A program made the translations under genes and the position numbers. From the NCBI GenBank assembly GCA_034670405.1, contig JAXDDX010000061.1, positions 529,001 to 593,000 on the forward strand: 64,000 nt of DNA, written 5' to 3'. Source of the stretch: Hoplostethus atlanticus (taxonomy: Eukaryota > Chordata > Actinopteri > Trachichthyiformes > Trachichthyidae). Under the pieces are notes generated by a model. It was not told the origin of the DNA and searched no databases. It was given only the letters and a program-made list of their open reading frames with translations. Below are positions 57,903 through 64,000 of this stretch, piece by piece; position 1 is the stretch's first letter, and the number at the start of each line of letters is the position of its first letter.

Positions 57903-59935
57903 GTGACCTTAGGTGACTAACGGTGCCGCAGCTGCAGGAATCATTTAGGTCATCACAGCGTGCTGAGGCTCAATTCATTAGCTAACACTGCAGGTTTTTG
58001 TTTTTCGCCTCCATTATGAATTTTTCGGTGTATGATTAGTTTTGAACCTGCAGAGTGTGTGACAGTCCTGAATATAACATGTGCCAATCAAGTGCATGGT
58101 TAGGGAGCTTTCCACGCTGTTGTTGTTACCACCTACACTTATACACTATATTATTAGTACATTATTAGTATTATAATAGTTATATTGACCACATGATGGT
58201 TTGAATGAGTGGTGCACACATCCCCCTTGTGTATTTTAGAGAGAGTCGGGGGGCTGATTGATTCCCAGCCGCACGATTTGCCTTCTGTCTGTCAGCGAGC
58301 GTGAGATCCTCCAGTAGATTAGGAGGGTGAAATTAAACTAGATGCATTTGTCACAAACCACTTCTGGTTCGATGGTGCTGAACAGAAGTCAACAAACAAG
58401 ACGCTGGCGTAGGAACCAGCGGTGTCCAGCTGTTGGAAGACAAACGAAGGATAGAAGTAAAGGTGCATTTACTAAGATTTGTACAGTTCCATAACTCAGA
58501 ATGAGTAGAATACAAAACTCCTTTATCATTTCATTTATTATGATTCTTAAGACTTATAACAACTGTGACAGGATCATACTACTGGTGGAGGATGTAATCA
58601 TCGATATTATTGAAATAATGAGAAATGAACATAAACCTATATTTTTTTAAATAATATACAACATTTCGCAATCAAACCTTCCAAATATTCCCTTCGCTCA
58701 TGTTTTTTCTATTTTTTTCAGTTGTCGGAAGTTAGTTGATGTTATAATTTAGCAAGTTGGTTCTTCTTTATAATATTAAAGAATGATCTAAGGGTTACTG
58801 CTGCATCAAAACTAAAATGTATTGTGAAAGAAAAGCCTACATAAATGTTCAGTCAGAATAAGGTTCGATTACCTTCCAGCACCCATTGACCTCAAATCAA
58901 TACTGTGATAAAAAAGCTTCTAAAGCATTATGAGTGGTCCGGGAGGTCAACTGTACCCTCTTATATGTGTGGAAGTAACGGGCCTTAAAAGACTCATCGG
59001 CTGCTCAGCTGAGAGTGAAGCAGGTTCGCATGCTGGTGGCAGTGTGATGAATGAATCAGACTCATCTATTAGTGATTCTGTGGGTTTAGTGCTCGTAATC
59101 TACAGAGGAGACGGGAGACAGAGAGAGAACAATAGAGAGAGCAAGAGGGACGGACATGGAATTAAAAGAGAGACAGGTAGACAGAAAAACAGAGAAAGAC
59201 AATAAAAAAGGGAGTTGGAATGAACAAGATGAAGAGAGAGAGGAAGAAAGAAAGTGTTACAGACAGAGAGAGAACCATCAAACTTCCCGAGAAGCCCCAT
59301 GAGTAAAAAGATTTCATTAGTAATTGATCCAAGAGCGCTGAGCCGTTCATGATAAAATGTTCCATAGATGACTACATTAGTTTGCAGTGAAGACATTTTG
59401 GGACTTGGGAGGTTCCAGACAGATACATTATTTAAAAGCCCTACGCTCCGAGACATCGGTATCGAGTTGATTTAGTCTTTCATCACTGAAGACAAACAAT
59501 TGTCTTACTAAGCATAGCACAAAAAAGTACAAATAGTACTATAAAGTATTATTGCTGCTGTTAGATTTTTCAAAGAGAGAAAAAAATATTTCCCATGGAC
59601 ACTTTTTTTTTTTTAATTAACTGAGTGGATGAGTTTCACTGGCCTTGGGCTGTGAAACGTACACAGCATGTAGAGGACCATGGAAACTTTTGAACTCAGA
59701 AAGAAAGTAAGAAAAAAAAATCCATAACACAGAAATTGGAGTTGGGAGGTTTTCCCATCATAGCAGCACCGTGCTGCCAGGATGTTGTTAACAAGGACTC
59801 ATCAATCAGACACCTGTGCCTTTTGGAGAGAATTTGGGATTGGATTTTTCGCAAAATATTCTAACTCCTTTCCAACCATCTGGTAAGTGATGTTTCCAAA
59901 AACCAGAGATGAAATACAGCATTCCTGATGGAAAA
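57900..59935. other. No gene seen
   Basis: 57900-58140 is unique-looking and could be conserved non-coding. A purine-rich stretch lies at 59105-59275. Confidence 0.35.
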
Positions 59936-60171
59936 CGGGCTGGTTTAGCCTTAAAGTTAGATCGGTGTGTGTGTGAGACTGGGAGATCACTGGTTCGAAT
60001 CCCCAGACCAGCTGGGAAAATCTGGGTAGAGGAAGTGAACATGACGGGTTGGGGACACGATTTATGCCAGATTTGGTGTTTACAAGACTTCTAGTGTGTG
60101 ACAACTAGTACTGATGTTCCCTTGAGCAAGGCACTTATAAACAGACTAATTGGGAAATCGTCCCGTTGGTC
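59936..60171 (+). mobile_element. tRNA-derived SINE copy
   Basis: An A-box-like tggtttagcc at 59941, a perfect B-box GGTTCGAATCC at 59992-60002, and cccttgagcaaggcactta at 60120-60138. This is the usual order of pol III-driven fish SINEs. A short GT run sits between the boxes. It is not a tRNA gene: no cloverleaf or acceptor-stem pairing was found. Confidence 0.75.
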
Positions 60172-60179
60172 AACTTACC

Positions 60180-60930
60180 CTTTATGTGACGAGAGGATTG
60201 AGTGTTTACGTTAGGGCCCGCCTTCTGTCAATCACAACCCAGTCAAGCCAAAGTACAACCCAAAGATGCTTCTGCCAGTTATGATCTATAAAACGTAATG
60301 GAAATTAAAGCTAGTAACTTGTAATATTTAGACTTCACATTTATTTGAAAAAACAACTAAAATTAGCACATATCTGATAATGTGTTAAAAGCATAAAAGT
60401 AACTTCATGTAATTTAATCGTTGGCATTCCCAAGTGGCAGCGAGAGGAAACTGTTTGGACCTCCATTTCTTCTTGGTGGTTTGATGATGGTCATAGCAGC
60501 TTCAGTCGTCTTTGCTCGCAGTAAATCCATTTTTTTGTAGCGATAGCCGAGGAGCTAGCTCGCTCGCTGCTGTTTCGGAGCTGTGTGTGTATAGCTCGTA
60601 AGTTCGGATTCGTCACTTCCTGTCCCTGGAGAAAACGTTCCCGCCAATGTACCTACCGACTCTAAACCTTCATTAGGGTGAATAGAGCGAATCTACAGAG
60701 GCCCAATGAAGAGGGAGGGGTCTTCTCTGTCACAGCCCCATTTAATGAACTAAACTGATCAGGCGCTTGTATTTTTACATAAAACAGTATTAAAAGGGTT
60801 AAGGTTTAAAACACTATTTGAAGATCCAACATGCAGCAACTTAAAAAGGCTTGTCAGTGGCTCTCGGTGTGAAGTGAACAACCTGGTAATGAACTGTCAA
60901 TTAGCCGGGCTAACAAAGTTAACAAGATGA
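60180..60930. other. No gene seen
   Basis: 60430-60780 is CpG-richer and unique-looking; may be an element fragment, not recognised. Confidence 0.35.
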
Positions 60931-60971
60931 GACACTGTGTGTGCCAGTTAACCAGGCTAATGAGGAGAGAC

Positions 60972-61002
<31 letters not shown>

Positions 61003-61121
61003 GTGTGTGTGTCAGAGTGGCACAGAAAGAGTTTGTGTGTGTGTGTGTTGAATTGTCTGAGAAGGTAACAAGCAAAGACACTGTGTGTCAGTTAACTTCA
61101 CTTAAGAGTAGAGACACAGAG

Positions 61122-61152
<31 letters not shown>

Positions 61153-61302
61153 CAGTATGGGAGAGAAATTAAAAGAGAGAGAGAGAGAGAGAGAGTTAAC
61201 CTGGCTAATGAATGAAGCTAACAAGACAAGACACTGTCGGACTCGTTCCCTCGTCTCCCTCTCTCTTGCTTCTTTACCATTCTATCATTTTAACACCTCT
61301 CT

Positions 61303-61331
<29 letters not shown>
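60930..61331. repeat. Degenerate GTTAAC/GT repeat cluster
   Basis: Units of type agttaac..ggctaatga(g/a)...agagac..ctgtgtgtg recur near 60947, 61088 and 61196, with GT tracts at about 60972-61012, 61124-61152 and 61303-61331 and a GA tract at 61168-61194. Outlying related words occur at 62220-62260 and 62416-62462. Confidence 0.65.
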
Positions 61332-61333
<2 letters not shown>

Positions 61334-61364
61334 GTGAGAGTGAGTGAGTGAGAGAATACTTTTG

Positions 61365-62105
61365 ACTTTGATGTTCTTTAATAAAACATCTTACGATAAA
61401 ACATAGCACATAACTAAATTTAACTTAAAAAAACACACACCATCCCCCTCCATCCGCGTACACACACACACACACACACACACAAAAAACACACACACAA
61501 CAACAACAATATTCACAGTGCTAGCAGCTCTGTAAGGTACAATCAACACTCAGATCCAGTCAGAGCCCTCTTCTCCCACCGTAGATAAACCAGAGAGTAA
61601 AGTACATGTACTCCACCCTAAGGCGTTCCAGCGCTGCTCCAGGATCTGCAGGACCCAAACCCCTCACCTTGTTCCTGCGGGTCAGCCATATGGCCAACCT
61701 GGTCAAACAGAAAATTCAGCAACACTTAATGCCTTTTTATGGACAGAATGAAGCTCCCACCACAGAAAACCTTGCCCAGCCAATCACGCAAGACACTCGT
61801 TCAGTACCCATGTGACACGGTGACATGGACAGTTTCTGAAGCTCCACAGAAAGGACAGCCCCCTCCCACCCCGGGACCCAGCCGAGCCAGGAAGTGGTTT
61901 GCCTCCACGGCCCCATGCTCTCTACCCTCCACTGCAGATGCCCCAACCCCTTAGGAGTGGCAGTTTATATAGAACGTCTCCACCTGCACCCGGTAGTTGC
62001 CTCCTCACCCGGTACCTCCTGCCACTGGTGGTGCTCTCTAGTGTCTTTCAAGACCCTGACGTTCCTGACCTTAACATACTGTGTACAGGGCCTGTCTGCC
62101 CAAAC
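61365..62105 (-). mobile_element. Tx1-clade LINE, decayed ORF2 C-terminus and 3-prime end
   Basis: Minus strand, in order: a frame giving GLGHLQWRVESMGPWRQTT (about 61950-61890), a second frame giving CPFCGASETVHV (61857-61822), and a third stretch giving LTRRNKVRGLGPADPGAAL (about 61685-61630) then ERLRVEYMYF. This matches the order at the end of the Tx1-like LINE polymerase: a 'VGDLxWRVLHGA' block, a CPFC zinc-like motif, and a 'WLTRxNK' block. CPFC is out of frame with its neighbours, so at least two frameshifts exist. 61365-61440 (aaacatcttacg, ttctttaataaaac) looks like the 3-prime untranslated end. A (CA)n tract lies at 61461-61484. Reverse transcriptase and endonuclease domains are absent. 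Confidence 0.75.
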
Positions 62106-62177
62106 TGCCCTAGGCTCGGGGAGAGAGAGAGGGAGAGAGAGAGGGAGAACCAGATGGCTAGTTTTGATGGAGACAGA

Positions 62178-62181
<4 letters not shown>

Positions 62182-62220
<39 letters not shown>
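62182..62220. repeat. (GT)n microsatellite, ~19 units
   Basis: Uninterrupted tract, preceded by an imperfect GA run (62119-62147). Confidence 0.97.
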
Positions 62221-62226
<6 letters not shown>

Positions 62227-62329
62227 TCAACCACACTAACGAGTAGAGACATAGATAGGTTGTCATGTTACAGAACCCTCTAATCAGCAATGTCACCTTA
62301 GATTTCTACACATTTAGCCTGTCTGTCTC

Positions 62330-62403
62330 TCTCTACTGTCTCTCTCTCTCTCTCTCTTTAAATCTACCTTTGGCTTCTCCCGGCCCGTCTCTCTCTCTCT
62401 CTC
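62330..62403. repeat. CT runs
   Basis: Short CT tracts at about 62341-62358 and 62389-62403. Confidence 0.85.
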
Positions 62404-62709
62404 CCGTCCTCTGTGCCAGTTAACCTGTCTGAGGTGCTATTGAGGTTAATGAGGGGAGACAGCATCAGGCTCCAGATCCCTTTAATAAACCTCGGCAGCT
62501 CCACCCGCCTGGTGCATGCCAATGAGTTAACCAAACACATCTCCGAAGCGCTGTCCGTCTGAAAAGGGAAACTGTGTGAAGTGAAATGAGGCTCGGGCAC
62601 TAAAGAAACACAGACTCTCTGGAAAATAAGATCAATTTACTGAGGAAATTGGTAGCAGACAGACAGGATAGTTTAATAGAAGTATTTTGGAAAACACATC
62701 TCTCACATT

Positions 62710-62885
62710 TCATCTAGATTACATTAGATTAGATTAAACTCTAATAATCCCCATAGGGAAAATGTGTCGTTGCAGCAGCAGAGAACGGGATATTGGTACA
62801 GAACAAATATAGAAAGACAATGCACCAAGGAATTAAAACAAAAACAACATTCACAATAATACAACAAATAAATAAATAAACACAC
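62710..62885. repeat. Probable teleost dispersed repeat
   Basis: attagattagattaaactctaataatccccatagggaaaatgt, gcagcagcagagaacggga and acaaataaataaataaa match, from memory, the frequent fish repeat with 'aactttattaatccccagagggaaatt'. Related fragment at 43190-43330. Confidence 0.5.
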
Positions 62886-62889
62886 TAGA

Positions 62890-64000
62890 GAGATTCAGAG
62901 AGCTAGCTCATGTGCATATCGCTAGCTCTTCACATTATCAGGCTGTATGGTGGAAGAACACATGGAGAGAAATTTGTCCAAATGTGCATTAGGCTTTTTA
63001 AATTCTGCGATTGTAAAAAAAACCCTAATTTTTGCATTGACAGTGGCTGTTTTGGTCCTCATTTGTTGACTTTCGACGATCTAATGAAGCAATAACCCAC
63101 AACAGATATGAAATTCACATCACAGTTAAGGAGCGTTATCTGCAGCAAAGCTTTTAGAAAACGGTTACTACAGTATTTCCATATATTACCATACATTTTC
63201 ATAATACAATATCTTCAATTCAATATATTTTAGTTAAACGGGCACGCCACCATTTCAACCTTATCTCCATCGATCGGTTCTCAGCGGTCGACGCTATTTG
63301 ATGATAATGTTTTTGTCGACTCGTTCTGCGTCTCGGAGAAAAGCAGTTTGAAGCTGCAAAGATATAACAATATTTTCAAAATTTGTCACACATTAGAAAA
63401 TTATTACTTTTGCATTACTTTGCGTGCAAATGTACATTGTTTGCAGATCACACGGTGTATTAAGACTGACGTAGCATACATACAAATGTGTCCACAACAG
63501 TGTACCGGCTCATATGCAGGTTAAGGGCATGATCAGATGCACCGAGCAGCCCAGGGCACAGGAAGAGAGAAAAACAGTTCATGGAGACAGATTTTTGTAT
63601 CTGTCTGAGGCGGGGGGCTGCTGTGACAGAACACATTGTGTTGCTGCATGGCAGACGGCACAAATGAGGCTTGAAGCGCTCCTTGGTTCACCTCGGGGTG
63701 GGGGGCTGAGCCGGGGGCTAAAGGTGCTCCATTTCTGCATCAGCTCATCACGGGGAGGATGGGGGGCGTTTTGTTCAAGTTCAGTTCTGACCTCATCCTC
63801 CCCTCTGCTACTGCTTACAGGGTGTCCAGCCTCAGCCCCAATGACAACGCTAGCCTTTTTTGCCAGTTTGTGAGCCTGTCGGCATTCCCCGCCATGATGC
63901 TGCCCCCCCCCCGCCTCGCATACAAGAGCAAACAACAGTGCACTTCTACCAACTGGCGTGTCGTCTGAGTGGTCTGTTGCACATATTGAATGACTTGAGC
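62890..64000. other. No gene seen
   Basis: Unique-looking; 8-bp hairpin at 63585-63606 (agacagat / atctgtct) and poly-C near 63903-63912. Overlapping frames at 63514-63968 have no domain features. Confidence 0.4.

Noticed and set aside
57610..57920. Cys-Val or His-Thr rich frames as small proteins
   Set aside because: TG-rich low-complexity DNA read in frame.
59992..60002. tRNA gene suggested by a perfect B-box
   Set aside because: No cloverleaf pairing; the body and 'cttgagcaaggcac' word are those of a SINE.
63514..63968. Overlapping plus and minus frames of up to 119 codons as a terminal exon
   Set aside because: Frames overlap on opposite strands in GC-rich DNA, with no domain or convincing splice boundaries.

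Overview
The window looks like non-coding (intergenic or intronic) DNA from a teleost fish, most likely a percomorph. No host protein-coding exon could be supported on either strand. The teleost assignment rests on three things: the very high density of (CA/GT)n and (GA/CT)n microsatellites, a DANA/mermaid-type V-SINE and several other tRNA-derived SINEs, and an UnaL2-type LINE/SINE 3-prime tail with its GGATA-loop hairpin. Almost every long open frame is a translated dinucleotide repeat or lies inside a mobile element.

Layout. 1-6 kb: GT-rich tandem duplication, a hairpin, and a decayed unrecognised coding remnant on the minus strand (about 3.9-5.3 kb). 6-15 kb: a compound GACA/GATA array that cuts off a hAT-like terminus, a 50-bp minisatellite (9.0-9.25 kb), a GT-tract cluster with higher-order repetition (9.95-10.56 kb), and a long GA tract followed by GGAC repeats. 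15-25 kb: two copies of a pyrimidine-rich repeat, SINE fragments, a V-SINE, and a LINE reverse-transcriptase remnant (24.3-24.75 kb, minus). 25-34 kb: CA-rich higher-order repeat (28.7-29.1 kb), a 354-bp element with terminal inverted repeats and GGGCCC-rich interior (30.64-30.99 kb), and a probable LINE C-terminal scrap.

34-39 kb is a cluster of DNA-transposon derivatives. Two closely similar non-autonomous hAT-type elements (34121-34752 and 38289-38853) lie in opposite orientation, each with 8-bp target duplications. The first sits inside an older hAT-like element whose uninterrupted relative is visible at 7.3 kb. A 161-bp hAT MITE (38.02 kb) and a 375-377 bp TIR element (36.36 kb) are also here. 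43-45.3 kb holds a duplicated segment on either side of a broken PIF/Harbinger Myb/SANT-like gene with a TATA box. 47-64 kb holds long CT tracts, a second LINE RT remnant (48.4 kb, minus), the UnaL2-type tail (54.6 kb), more SINEs, a GTTAAC-containing degenerate repeat, and the decayed C-terminus of a Tx1-clade LINE (61.4-62.1 kb, minus).

The elements do not form a pathway. What the window records is a history of retrotransposon, hAT and Harbinger insertions, microsatellite growth and local duplication. I see no convincing new biological system; the best leads are the nested and inverted hAT elements, the two TIR elements of uncertain superfamily, and the Harbinger pseudogene. Family assignments were made by eye from motifs and remembered consensus features, without database searches.
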